Shown here: positions 54,249 through 61,971 of the stretch, piece by piece
How the letters are laid out: each line of letters begins with the position of its first letter
How positions within the stretch are numbered: the stretch's first letter is position 1
NCBI GenBank assembly: GCA_900554645.1
Contig: USIE01000001.1
Location: 67,976 to 131,975, forward strand
Source of the DNA: an uncultured Collinsella sp.
GTDB taxonomy: Bacteria > Actinomycetota > Coriobacteriia > Coriobacteriales > Coriobacteriaceae
Length of the DNA: 64,000 bases
Reading direction: 5' to 3'
The notes under the pieces: model-generated
Told to the model about the DNA's origin: nothing
What the model saw: the letters and a program-made list of their open reading frames with translations, nothing else
Database searches by the model: none
Position numbers and translations under genes: made by a program

Positions 54249-54376
54249 GGGTAGTTAATTTGGGACGGGGCTATTTTAGCTACCCCCATATGCCAGTTGA
54301 TATTTGCCCTGGCACCCATCGATTCGCCGACAGTCAAAGGGTAGCTAAAAAAGCCCCGTCCCAAATTAACTACCCC
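54249..54376. repeat. Inverted pair of REP-like elements between aroC and pheA
   Basis: Two 38-base elements, 54249-54286 and 54339-54376, are reverse complements over 37 bases with a single mismatch. Each has ends GGGTAG(C/T)TAA and TTA(G/A)CTACCC around the core GCCCCGTCCCAAA. The 52-base spacer contains a further small hairpin, TGCCAG...CTGGCA (54291-54314). In the transcript the pair could form a stem of about 37 bp. Confidence 0.85.
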
Positions 54377-54403
54377 AGGCAACCATTCACGAAAGGGGTC
54401 CCT

Positions 54404-55549
54404 ATGGACCTTGCTGACATCCGCCAGGCCATCGATGGCATCGACACCACGCTCCTCAACAGCTTTATCGAGCGCATGGACATTGCCACCGAGGTCGCCA
54501 AGTCAAAAATCGAGATGGGCAAGGCCGTCTTCGACCCCGCCCGCGAGCGCTCCAAGCTCAACAACCTCGCCAGCCGCGCGCCCGAGCGCTACGAGGCACA
54601 GACCATCGCCCTGTTTCGTCTCCTCATGAGCATGAGCAAGGCCGAGCAGCAGCGCTACATCAACGAGCTCAAGGGCATCACGGTGTCGCAAAAGGCCCAT
54701 GCCACGGCCGCAGCGTTTGACATGCCCTTCCCCCAGACGGCCACCGTCGCCTGCCAGGGCGTCGAAGGCGCCTACAGCCAGATCGCCGCGTGCAAGCTCT
54801 TCGACGTGCCGGATATTGCGTTCTTTGAGACCTTCGAGGGCGTCATGCGCGCCGTACGCGACGGCTTCTGCGAGTTTGGCGTGCTGCCCATCGAAAACTC
54901 CACCGCCGGCTCGGTCAACGCCGTCTACGACCTGCTCGCCCAGTTCGACTTCCACATCGTGCGCTCGCTTCGCCTCAAGATCGACCACAACTTGCTCGTC
55001 AAGCCCGGCACCAAGCTCGCGGACATACGCGAGGTCTACAGCCACGGCCAAGCTATTGCCCAGTGTGCCGGCTTTATCGAGTCCCACGACCTGCACGCCA
55101 CCAAGTACCCAAACACGGCCATGTCGGCCGAGATGGTCGCCAACTCCGAGCGCACCGACGTCGCCGCCATCGCCTCGCGCAGCTGTGCCACGCTGTATGG
55201 CCTCGAGGTGCTGGAGCCCAACATCCAGGACTCGGACAACAACTACACGCGCTTTGTCGTCATCAGCCGCGAGCCGCGCGTCTATCCCGGTGCCAACCGT
55301 ACCTCGCTCATGATCACCACAGCCAACGAGCCGGGTGCGCTCTATCGCGTACTCGAGCGCTTCTACGCGCTCAACATCAACCTCATCAAGCTGGAGAGCC
55401 GCCCCATCCCCGGTCGCGACTTTGAGTTTATGTTCTACTTCGATCTGGACTGCCCCTTTGGCAGCAAGGCCCTCGACGACCTGCTCGACTCAATCGACGA
55501 CGTGTGCGAGAGCTTCACCTACTTTGGCAGCTACACGGAGGTGCTCTAG
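54404..55549 (+). CDS. pheA: Bifunctional chorismate mutase / prephenate dehydratase (P-protein)
   Basis: 381 aa. An AroQ-class chorismate mutase domain (1-90, DLADIRQAIDGIDTTLLNSF) is fused to prephenate dehydratase (about 110-290, VACQGVEGAYSQIAA, LPIENSTAGSVNAVYDLL, catalytic TRF at 282-284) and a C-terminal ACT domain (SLMITTANEPGALYRVLERF, with ESRP) expected to sense Phe. ATG 54404 has AAAGGGG five bases upstream. The upstream frame through the repeat region is open but not coding. It supplies phenylpyruvate. Confidence 0.96.
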   Translation: MDLADIRQAIDGIDTTLLNSFIERMDIATEVAKSKIEMGKAVFDPARERSKLNNLASRAPERYEAQTIALFRLLMSMSKAEQQRYINELKGITVSQKAHATAAAFDMPFPQTATVACQGVEGAYSQIAACKLFDVPDIAFFETFEGVMRAVRDGFCEFGVLPIENSTAGSVNAVYDLLAQFDFHIVRSLRLKIDHNLLVKPGTKLADIREVYSHGQAIAQCAGFIESHDLHATKYPNTAMSAEMVANSERTDVAAIASRSCATLYGLEVLEPNIQDSDNNYTRFVVISREPRVYPGANRTSLMITTANEPGALYRVLERFYALNINLIKLESRPIPGRDFEFMFYFDLDCPFGSKALDDLLDSIDDVCESFTYFGSYTEVL

Positions 55550-56800
55550 ATGACCGATACCGCCGCAAACCGCCCCTACGGCGTACTGGGCCGCGTGCTG
55601 GGCCACAGCTACACCCCGACCATCTACAAGGAGCTGGCGGGGCTTGAGTACGTGCGTTTTGAGCGCGAGCCCGAGGACCTCGCGGCCTTTATGACGGGCG
55701 ACGAGTGGGAGGGCACCAACGTGACTATCCCTTACAAGCGCGCCGTCATGGAATACTTGGACGAGTTGAGTCCGCTCGCCAAGCGCATGGGCAACGTCAA
55801 CACCATCACGCGCCTGCCCGACGGCCGCCTGCGCGGCGACAACACCGACTACTTTGGCTTCCAATGCCTGGTCGAGGAGCTAGGCGTAGAGGTTGCCGGT
55901 AAGAAGGCCCTCGTGCTCGGCGCCACCGGCGGTGCCGGCACCACGGCCAGCATGGTGCTCGACGACCTGGGCGCCATCGTCGTACCCGTGGGTCGCACGA
56001 GCGAGGTCAATTACGACAACATCGCGCAGCAATCCGATGCCGCGCTGCTCGTAAACTGCACGCCCGCCGGCATGTTCCCCCACTGCCCCGACGCTCCCTG
56101 CACACTCGAAGGACTCGATGCGCTCGAGGGCGTCATCGACATTGTCTACAACCCCGCCCGTACGGGTCTGATGCTCGAGGCCGAGCGCCGAGACATCCCC
56201 TGCATCGGCGGCCTACTCATGCTTGTTGCCCAGGCGGCACAGGCTGTTGAGCGCTACACCGGCCAGATTACTCCACGTGAGCGCATTCTGGACGTAACGG
56301 AGCGCCTGTCGCGCCGCGAACAGAACATCGCGCTGATCGGCATGCCGGGCTCGGGCAAGACCCGCGTGGGCGAGCAGATCGCCCGGCTCACGGTTCGCGA
56401 GCACATTGACTTGGACCGCGCACTTGAGGAGCGCCTGGGGATGCCCTGCGCCGACTTTATCGTCGAGCGCGGCGAGGCAGCCTTCCGCGAGCAGGAGACG
56501 GCGGAGCTGGCCGACATCTCCAAGCGCAGCGGCCTGGTGCTTTCCACGGGCGGCGGCGTGGTCACACGCGACGAGAACTACCCGCTGCTGCACCAGAACA
56601 GCCAGATCGTGATGCTCAACCGCAAGCTCGACGAACTCGCCCATAAGGGTCGCCCAATCACCGCCCGCGATGGCATCGATAAGCTCGCCGAGCAGCGCAT
56701 GCCGCGCTACCGCGCCTGGGCCGACTACATCATCGACTCACGCGACTGCGCCGCCAACACCGCCCGCGCCGTCCTCGACACCCTCCCACCCGCTCTCTAA
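55550..56800 (+). CDS. Shikimate dehydrogenase-shikimate kinase fusion (AroE-AroK)
   Basis: 416 aa carrying two consecutive pathway steps. AroE part (1-255): GHSYTPTIYKEL, NVTIPYKR (Lys63), DNTDYFGF, NADP loop LVLGATGGAGTTA and NCTPAGMFP. AroK part (258-416): Walker A ALIGMPGSGKTRVG (264-271), DLDRAL, ERGEAAFREQE, LSTGGGVVTR, and lid Arg in KGRPITARDG. Neither half lacks key residues. It starts directly after the pheA stop. Fusion could channel shikimate; genes named aroE and aroK elsewhere. Confidence 0.93.
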   Translation: MTDTAANRPYGVLGRVLGHSYTPTIYKELAGLEYVRFEREPEDLAAFMTGDEWEGTNVTIPYKRAVMEYLDELSPLAKRMGNVNTITRLPDGRLRGDNTDYFGFQCLVEELGVEVAGKKALVLGATGGAGTTASMVLDDLGAIVVPVGRTSEVNYDNIAQQSDAALLVNCTPAGMFPHCPDAPCTLEGLDALEGVIDIVYNPARTGLMLEAERRDIPCIGGLLMLVAQAAQAVERYTGQITPRERILDVTERLSRREQNIALIGMPGSGKTRVGEQIARLTVREHIDLDRALEERLGMPCADFIVERGEAAFREQETAELADISKRSGLVLSTGGGVVTRDENYPLLHQNSQIVMLNRKLDELAHKGRPITARDGIDKLAEQRMPRYRAWADYIIDSRDCAANTARAVLDTLPPAL

Positions 56801-56803
56801 CCA

Positions 56804-56842
56804 AAACCACCACAAAGGGGACAGGCACCTTTGTGGTGGTTT
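56804..56842. repeat. Perfect hairpin element between aroEK and aroQ
   Basis: Arms 56804-56818 and 56828-56842 (AAACCACCACAAAGG / CCTTTGTGGTGGTTT) are perfect 15-bp inverted repeats with loop GGACAGGCA. The AAGGGGACAGGCACCTTT core differs from the aroC-pheA element. It begins four bases after the stop and has no T tract, so it looks like a REP-type element rather than a terminator. Confidence 0.75.
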
Positions 56843-56864
56843 CTCGACTGCAAAGGAAACAACC

Positions 56865-57302
56865 ATGAAAGCACTCGTCATCAACGGCCCCAACCTCAAC
56901 ATGCTCGGCATTCGCGAGCCGGGCATCTACGGCAGCGACAACTACGACCGCTTAGTGCAGATCTGTCAGGAAGCGGGTGCCGCACAGGGCTTCAACGAGG
57001 TCGAGGTCTTCCAGTCCAACCACGAGGGCAGCATCGTCGACAAGATCCAAGAGGCTTACGACAAAGTCGACGGCATCGTCATCAACCCGGCGGCTTACAC
57101 GCACACGAGCGTCGCGATCCTCGACGCCCTCAAGGCCGTTGCCATCCCTGCCGTCGAGGTACACATCAGCGCCGTAGAGACGCGCGAAGACTTCCGCCAG
57201 ATTAGCTATGCGCGCCTGGCCTGCTTCGCCACCATTACGGGCGAAGGCCTGATGGGCTACGCCCACGCACTGGAGCTGCTGAGGGAGCATCTCGAAAAGT
57301 AG
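56865..57302 (+). CDS. aroQ: 3-dehydroquinate dehydratase, type II
   Basis: Third step of the shikimate pathway. 145 aa, dodecameric type II family. LVINGPNLNMLGIREPGIYG, the catalytic Tyr on the mobile loop, QSNHEGSIVDKIQEA, INPAAYTHTSVAI and VEVHISAVETREDFR are visible. ATG 56865 has AAAGGA seven bases upstream, downstream of the hairpin element. It completes all seven steps to chorismate within this operon. Confidence 0.96.
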   Translation: MKALVINGPNLNMLGIREPGIYGSDNYDRLVQICQEAGAAQGFNEVEVFQSNHEGSIVDKIQEAYDKVDGIVINPAAYTHTSVAILDALKAVAIPAVEVHISAVETREDFRQISYARLACFATITGEGLMGYAHALELLREHLEK

Positions 57303-57351
57303 CCTCGCGGATCAATTCATTAACACCGATTCACACGAACAAAACTCCAGC

Positions 57352-57390
57352 GCCGGCAGCAGCGTCCTCGCTGCTGTCGGCATTTTATTA
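57352..57390 (+). terminator. Rho-independent terminator of the aro operon
   Basis: GCCGGCAGCAGC (57352-57363) pairs with GCTGCTGTCGGC (57370-57381), with one G-U, followed by ATTTTATTA. It lies about 50 bases past aroQ. Confidence 0.85.
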
Positions 57391-57402
57391 CTGGCATATA
57401 AT
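57374..57402 (+). promoter_or_regulatory. Putative promoter of the DUF4869/ATPase pair
   Basis: A perfect TATAAT at 57397-57402 has CTGTCG (57374-57379) 17 bases upstream, a poor -35 that lies inside the aro terminator stem. TSS would be about 25 bases before the ATG. Confidence 0.4.
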
Positions 57403-57433
57403 CGTTGCTGTCACACTACGTCTGGAGACCCAC

Positions 57434-57883
57434 ATGCTGAGCATTCACCTGGGGGATTACCCCGGTTCCATCTACGATACCGAAACCTATTTTAGGAACT
57501 CATACTTGGACTCATGGTTCGAAGACCCTATGGCCGCACAGATTATTAAAAGCGTGGACGGATCAGAGCTCATCGGTCCCCACAACATCGTAAGCAAACA
57601 GCTGGGCTCGATCACCCCACTCGAACTGTCCGGCGGCGTTAAGACGCTGCTGCTGGTGCGCAATCTCCCAAATATGGTGTTCAACGCATCCACCTGCGGA
57701 GACAACTGTGCCCGCTGGCTACTCAAGATCGGCAAAGAGCAGGATGTGCTGGTGACCTTATACCACATCATGAAATTCCCCTGGAAGAGCTTTGAAATCC
57801 GCATTGAAAACGATGGCCGCATCGTCAGAAACATGCAGGAGTTTGTCGGCGCCACGAATGACTTTTTGGATGTTGATGAGTAA
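57434..57883 (+). CDS. DUF4869-family protein
   Basis: 149 aa, no TM or signal. The pattern LSGGVKTLLLV...VFNASTCGDNCARWLLKIG, then FEIRIENDGRIVRNMQEFVG, is what I recall of DUF4869, a family of unknown function found scattered in gut Firmicutes and Actinobacteria. Conserved Cys residues in STCGDNCARW may be functional. ATG 57434 has TGGAG upstream. It overlaps the next gene by one base (TAATG), so the two are probably a unit. GC content is lower than in the aro operon. Confidence 0.7.
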   Translation: MLSIHLGDYPGSIYDTETYFRNSYLDSWFEDPMAAQIIKSVDGSELIGPHNIVSKQLGSITPLELSGGVKTLLLVRNLPNMVFNASTCGDNCARWLLKIGKEQDVLVTLYHIMKFPWKSFEIRIENDGRIVRNMQEFVGATNDFLDVDE

Positions 57884-58884
57884 TGAAGGGAACGCATACC
57901 GTTGTCGTAGAACGCGCAAAGGTCAAATACACACTCACGTTTAAGCGCAATATTTCCTTTATACGCGGCAACAGCGGCACGGGCAAAACGACGCTCATCT
58001 CGATGATTCGCGACTACAACGACCGAGGACCGGAAAGCGGCGTTGCACTCAGCTGCGACGTGCCTTGCGAAACGCTTTCCGGCAGACGCTGGGAGCGCGA
58101 GCTGTCGATCATCGAAGATTCAATCGTCTTTCTAGATGAGGGCAACGAGTTTATCTACTCAAAAGATTTCGCCAAGGCTGTTAACGGATCGTCCAACTAT
58201 TTTGTTCTGATATCTCGTCGCGACGCCAACGAACTCCCGTACAGCGTCGACGAGATCCTAAAACTGGTCAACACGACGAGCAAGGTAATCAACGGACGCA
58301 AAAGCGACAAGCGTTTTTACTCGGTGACCAAGCCAATATATGATCACAAGGCAAGCATGCTCTACCAGGACCTTAACGTAGGATTCGACAATCCCGACGC
58401 CGTGATTGTCGAGGATAGCAAGTCTGGGTATCAATTCTACAGCGCCCTTTGCAACCGGCTGGGGATCCCCTGCTATACCGCCACCGGCGTAGCGAATCTA
58501 AAACGAACGATTCACGAATGTCCCGAGCAAAACATCCTTGCCATTGGAGACGGAGCAGCATTCGGTCCTTATATCGAAAAGACATTGGGGCAGCGCGTTT
58601 ACAAGAATGTTCGCTTGTTCCTCCCGGAGTCATTCGAGTGGACACTCCTACGCTCCGGGCTCATCCCCAGTAGCGACATTCCCAAAATCCTTGAGGATCC
58701 CTCGAGTTATATCGAAAGCCGCGATTATTTAAGCTGGGAACGATTCTTTACGGATGTGCTGGTCAAATACTCAGCAGATACCCGCTACGCTTACAAAAAG
58801 GCACGACTTAACGAGCAGTACCTAAAGCCACAGGCAATGAGTGCAGTATCGAAAGTCTTACCAGACTGTCTGAGGATGAAATAG
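57883..58884 (+). CDS. P-loop ATPase of unknown function, partner of DUF4869 protein
   Basis: 333 aa, not assigned to a named family. Walker A FIRGNSGTGKTTLISMI (29-37) and Walker B SIVFLDEGNEFIYS (DE at 85-86) define an N-terminal ATPase of about 150 residues; YFVLISRRDANELPYSVDE may carry a sensor Arg. No ABC signature. The C-terminal half has VIVEDSKSGYQFYSALCNRL and ILAIGDGAAFGPYIEKTLGQ, loosely Toprim-like (acidic residues E177, D223) as in OLD-type nucleases, but the second Asp of DxD is missing. ATG overlaps the DUF4869 stop by one base. A strong terminator follows. Function unknown. Confidence 0.7.
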   Translation: MKGTHTVVVERAKVKYTLTFKRNISFIRGNSGTGKTTLISMIRDYNDRGPESGVALSCDVPCETLSGRRWERELSIIEDSIVFLDEGNEFIYSKDFAKAVNGSSNYFVLISRRDANELPYSVDEILKLVNTTSKVINGRKSDKRFYSVTKPIYDHKASMLYQDLNVGFDNPDAVIVEDSKSGYQFYSALCNRLGIPCYTATGVANLKRTIHECPEQNILAIGDGAAFGPYIEKTLGQRVYKNVRLFLPESFEWTLLRSGLIPSSDIPKILEDPSSYIESRDYLSWERFFTDVLVKYSADTRYAYKKARLNEQYLKPQAMSAVSKVLPDCLRMK

Positions 58885-58926
58885 GCAGCCCCAGGCTAAA
58901 TCATGCAAATAGACCCCTGTTCGAAT

Positions 58927-58970
58927 ATCGGACGCCCACAGCAAATGCCTTGCGGGCGTCCGATTTTTTT
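58927..58970 (+). terminator. Rho-independent terminator after the ATPase gene
   Basis: ATCGGACGCCC (58927-58937) pairs perfectly with GGGCGTCCGAT (58954-58964), followed by a run of seven T. It closes the two-gene unit. Confidence 0.92.
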
Positions 58971-59079
58971 AATAGACAAACTCCATCAAGCACAAACAGG
59001 CAACATACCGGCTTTACAGACGGACTATTAGTATAAATATGGTAGGTATCCTATACGTTCCGGTTGGAAAGGAATAGAG

Positions 59080-59883
59080 ATGCCACCTAAGACAATTCAA
59101 GTTAGCGAAGATTTAGCAAACCAAATCAAAGCAAGGAGAGCAGAACTGGGCCTTAGCATCGAAGAAGCGGCTTCCAGAGCCGGAATCGGGGCAAAAACAT
59201 GGGGTAAGTACGAGAGCGGCCAATCCATTCGAAGCGATAAGGCAACAGCCGTGTGCAAGGTACTCAAATGGAAAAACTTCCCCGATGATTCAGCCGCAGA
59301 AACTATAAATGAGGCCACGACAAAAGAATCCTTGGCGATTGATTCGAGTCATGCCGCCTGGTCCCAATTCTTAAAAGATGAATATGGCTATAAGGGCGCA
59401 GCGTCCTTCGCCTTTGGAACCGATATTTTGCTTGACTATATCAATAAGGATCTTGAGGACCTCTCTCATCTTCCAAAAGGGACTCATGTAGGACAACTCC
59501 CCGATAGCTGGATGATTGATTTGCTCCCACCTCAATATCTGATGCAGTACAACTATGACTTTCTATTCAAACTTCGAGCAGATCTGATTAGTTATCGTAT
59601 GCGAGCAAAACACGGACATGACATAATGGCCCACACCGTTGCACAAGAACTGCTTGTAAGGCTTATCCGAGATGCGTCATTCGAACTCGTTTCCGACTGG
59701 GAAACCGATGAAACCGATCTCGATGAAGACGGCTATCCACGGGACTTAGGTTGGGATGAATGGCCCGAGGATATCTGTGGCGACGATGATCTCAAATTCT
59801 TTATTAATGACGACACATGGACGGAAGAAGGCAATTCATATTCGTTCGAGAACTGGTTTGAACCCCAGTTCTATCTAAGTTAA
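59080..59883 (+). CDS. XRE-type helix-turn-helix protein with uncharacterised acidic C-terminus
   Basis: 267 aa. HTH_XRE domain at about 10-65 (IKARRAELGLSIEEAASRAG, GAKTWGKYESGQSIRSDKAT). The remaining 200 residues are not recognised; they include a His-containing helix segment (HGHDIMAHTVAQELLVRLIR) and an Asp/Glu/Trp-rich end (DEDGYPRDLGWDEWPEDI). AT-rich codon use unlike its neighbours suggests recent transfer. ATG has AAAGGA six bases upstream. TATAAA at 59032-59037 may be a -10; a short inverted repeat TAGG-TAT-CCTA (59043-59053) just after it may be its own operator. Isolated by a terminator upstream. Confidence 0.75.
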   Translation: MPPKTIQVSEDLANQIKARRAELGLSIEEAASRAGIGAKTWGKYESGQSIRSDKATAVCKVLKWKNFPDDSAAETINEATTKESLAIDSSHAAWSQFLKDEYGYKGAASFAFGTDILLDYINKDLEDLSHLPKGTHVGQLPDSWMIDLLPPQYLMQYNYDFLFKLRADLISYRMRAKHGHDIMAHTVAQELLVRLIRDASFELVSDWETDETDLDEDGYPRDLGWDEWPEDICGDDDLKFFINDDTWTEEGNSYSFENWFEPQFYLS

Positions 59884-59956
59884 ATAGGCAACGAACAAAC
59901 GGAGCTTCAGCAGAGACTGAAGGCGCCCAGTTCTAACCCTGACACTAAAATGTCCA

Positions 59957-59993
59957 CAAAACAGCGGGGACGATCAGCTTGGTCGACCCCGCT
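59957..59993 (-). terminator. Hairpin terminator after the acyltransferase gene
   Basis: Arms AGCGGGG (59963-59969) and CCCCGCT (59987-59993), with inner pairing, followed by GTTTTGTGG on the minus strand. It lies between the convergent XRE gene and acyltransferase. Confidence 0.65.
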
Positions 59994-59998
59994 ACAAA

Positions 59999-60986
59999 TT
60001 ACGCCTTTTTGATTACGTATGCCAAGCCGATATCGCAGGCGCAGAGTATGATTGATGCGAAGAGCCACGATGCTGGCAGCGTCATCAACAGGGGCATCGT
60101 CTGCCAGGGAATAAACCAATCGACCGCGTGGATCGCAAAGATCGCCAGACTGGCTTGTCCGCAAAACACGAGTCCTCGCTCAAAAGCCCCCAAAACCGGC
60201 ACGTCCTTCAGTTTCTCAAGCGCCATGGAAACCCAGCACACACAGTAGCTACCGGCAAGAGCGGCAACCGTCGCAACCACAAACCCATCCACACGACGGC
60301 TCGAAAGCTCAAGCCCGCTCAGCGCGGCAAGGACAAGCCAAGCGACACCGGCTCCAATAAACAGAAGAGGCTTGCTCACGCTCGGCTCCAGCCCCCCTTT
60401 GGCGGGCCGTATAGCCAACCCACATCAGCAGCACAATATAGCAGCTTAGATCAAGATCAAGCGGCAGGTAGATACCCAAAAAGCGAGACACGTTCAGGCC
60501 GCAGAAAGCTATCGCAGCACAGACAACGCCCTGCCAAACAACCCCAACTTCGCGCCCATCAAACAGCCGCACCAGCGCATTAAACAGAAGGCGCGACGTA
60601 AACAGTGCCGCCAAAAACCACGCCATGCCAACAGCGGCAATGCCAAGCCCAGGCACGTCAACGCCCGAAGCAAACACGAGCGTTTCAAGTCCACCCGTAA
60701 GCACACCGCCCGTCAAAGGAACCCCGATCATCAAGAACGACGGCACTTGCCAGGCCAGTGCAAGAATCACATACGGCACCAGCAGGCGCGACACCGAACC
60801 ACTCAGCAGCTCGCGCCACGGCTTAGGCCTAAACGTATATCCAGCAAGAATAAAGAACACCGGCATGTGAAACGAGAAGATGGCATGCCGCAAAGGAGAA
60901 GGATTTGGGACGGTATGCCCCACAATGACCAGAATAATTGCAATCCCCTTTGCAATATCTATCCAGTCGAGCCTTTTGGTCCCCAT
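59999..60986 (-). pseudogene. Acyltransferase 3 family membrane protein, frameshifted at a six-G tract
   Basis: One gene in two frames. The upstream part (from ATG 60986, AAGGG six bases before) has DWIDIAKGIAIILVIVGHT and HAIFSFHMPVFFILAGYTF, the family's N-terminal signature, and runs through LSCYIVLLMWVGYTARQR. The downstream part continues in another frame from GLEPSVSKPLLFIGAGVAWL to the stop at 59999 with three to four more TM segments. The join is at 60392-60397, six G on the coding strand; five would restore one frame of about 328 codons. Such enzymes O-acylate surface sugars. Could be a true pseudogene, a phase-variable gene or a sequencing error. Confidence 0.8.
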
Positions 60987-61018
60987 AGCACACCCTTCAA
61001 AACCGCAGCACACAAGAC

Positions 61019-61050
61019 GAAAAAAGCCCGGACCACCAAGCGGTCCGGGC
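61019..61050 (-). terminator. Terminator after tRNA-Arg(TCT)
   Basis: Perfect 9-bp stem GCCCGGACC / GGTCCGGGC (61026-61050), followed by TTTTTT on the minus strand, 11 bases past the tRNA. Confidence 0.88.
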
Positions 61051-61061
61051 TTAATAAACGA

Positions 61062-61138
61062 TGGTGCTCCATGGCGGATTCGAACCGTCGACCTTGGGAT
61101 TAGAAGTCCCCTGCTCTATCCAACTGAGCTAATGGAGC
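61062..61138 (-). tRNA. tRNA-Arg (anticodon TCT)
   Basis: 77 nt with encoded CCA. Acceptor GCTCCAT / ATGGAGC perfect, D arm GCTC/GAGC, anticodon loop CTTCTAA (anticodon TCT, codon AGA), T loop TTCGAAT, discriminator A. Two stem flaws are visible: a G-A at the top of the anticodon stem (GGGGA/TCCCA) and an A-C in the T stem (GACGG/CCGCC). A TATAAT on the minus strand at 61185-61190 may drive it. Confidence 0.9.
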
Positions 61139-61192
61139 AAATAACCGCACGCCCAAGCACGCGCACGCGTGCCAGGCGCTAGTAATTATAAC

Positions 61193-61960
61193 CTAGTTGA
61201 ACTGCTCGCGGTAAGCCTTGCAGACCTCATCAACCGGGCCGTCCATGCGAAGGTCGCCCTTCTCAATCCAAACGGCGCGCTGGCAGATGCGCTCAACCTG
61301 CTCCATGGAGTGCGAAACGAACAGAACCGTCACGTCGCCGCTCTGGATAAAGTGCTGAATACGCGCCTCGCACTTTTGCTGGAAGAACACATCGCCGACG
61401 GACAGCGTCTCGTCAACGATCAGAATATCGGGCTCGGTGATCGTCGCGATTGCAAAGGCAATACGCGCCACCATGCCCGAGGAGAAGTTCTTAAGCGGCA
61501 TGTCGACAAAGTTCTGCAGCTCAGCGAACTCGATAATGCCGTCAAAGTTGGCGTCGATGAACTCCTTGGTGTAGCCGAGCAGGGCACCGTTCAGATAGAT
61601 GTTCTCGCGGGCGGTCAGCTCGGGGTCAAAGCCGGCACCAAGCTCAATCAGCGGCGCGATGTTACCGTGCACCTTAACGCTGCCCTCACTGGGCTCAAGC
61701 ACGCCAGCGATGATCTTGAGCATCGTAGACTTGCCGGAACCATTGGTGCCGACCAGACCCACAACTTCGCCGCGATGAATATCGAACGAGATGTGCTTAA
61801 GCGCCCGAAACTCCTCAAAGAACAGCTCGTGCTTGGCAAGCTTAATGAAGTACTCCTTGAGGTTGGTCAGCGACTCAGACGCCATGTTAAAGATCATGGT
61901 GACGTCGTCGACCTCGACAGCCAGAGGCTGCTCGCTGTAATCAACAACAGATTCAGTCAT
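61193..61960 (-). CDS. ABC transporter ATPase, polysaccharide/teichoic acid export type (TagH/Wzt-like)
   Basis: 255 aa. Walker A VGLVGTNGSGKSTMLKIIAG, signature NFSSGMVARIAFA and Walker B ILIVDETLSVGD place it in the exporter group that moves undecaprenyl-linked glycans outward. The N-terminal segment FNMASESLTNLKEYFIKLAK, with its coupling-helix insertion, is typical of this group. No C-terminal carbohydrate-binding extension as in Wzt. ATG 61960 has AAGGAG seven bases upstream, 11 bases after the permease stop. Confidence 0.92.
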   Translation of the reverse strand: MTESVVDYSEQPLAVEVDDVTMIFNMASESLTNLKEYFIKLAKHELFFEEFRALKHISFDIHRGEVVGLVGTNGSGKSTMLKIIAGVLEPSEGSVKVHGNIAPLIELGAGFDPELTARENIYLNGALLGYTKEFIDANFDGIIEFAELQNFVDMPLKNFSSGMVARIAFAIATITEPDILIVDETLSVGDVFFQQKCEARIQHFIQSGDVTVLFVSHSMEQVERICQRAVWIEKGDLRMDGPVDEVCKAYREQFN

Positions 61961-61971
61961 CACAGCACTCC

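Noticed and set aside
54260-54403. N-terminal extension of PheA through the repeat region
   Set aside because: The frame is open by chance; ATG 54404 has a good ribosome-binding site and matches the chorismate mutase start.
59999-60986. Two separate genes for the acyltransferase halves
   Set aside because: The halves together reproduce one family member and the second has no ribosome-binding site; the junction is a homopolymer.
48458-61138. The two tRNA-Arg genes as attachment sites of an integrated element
   Set aside because: The genes have different anticodons, the interval is mostly the core aro operon, and no integrase or duplicated tRNA 3' end is present.
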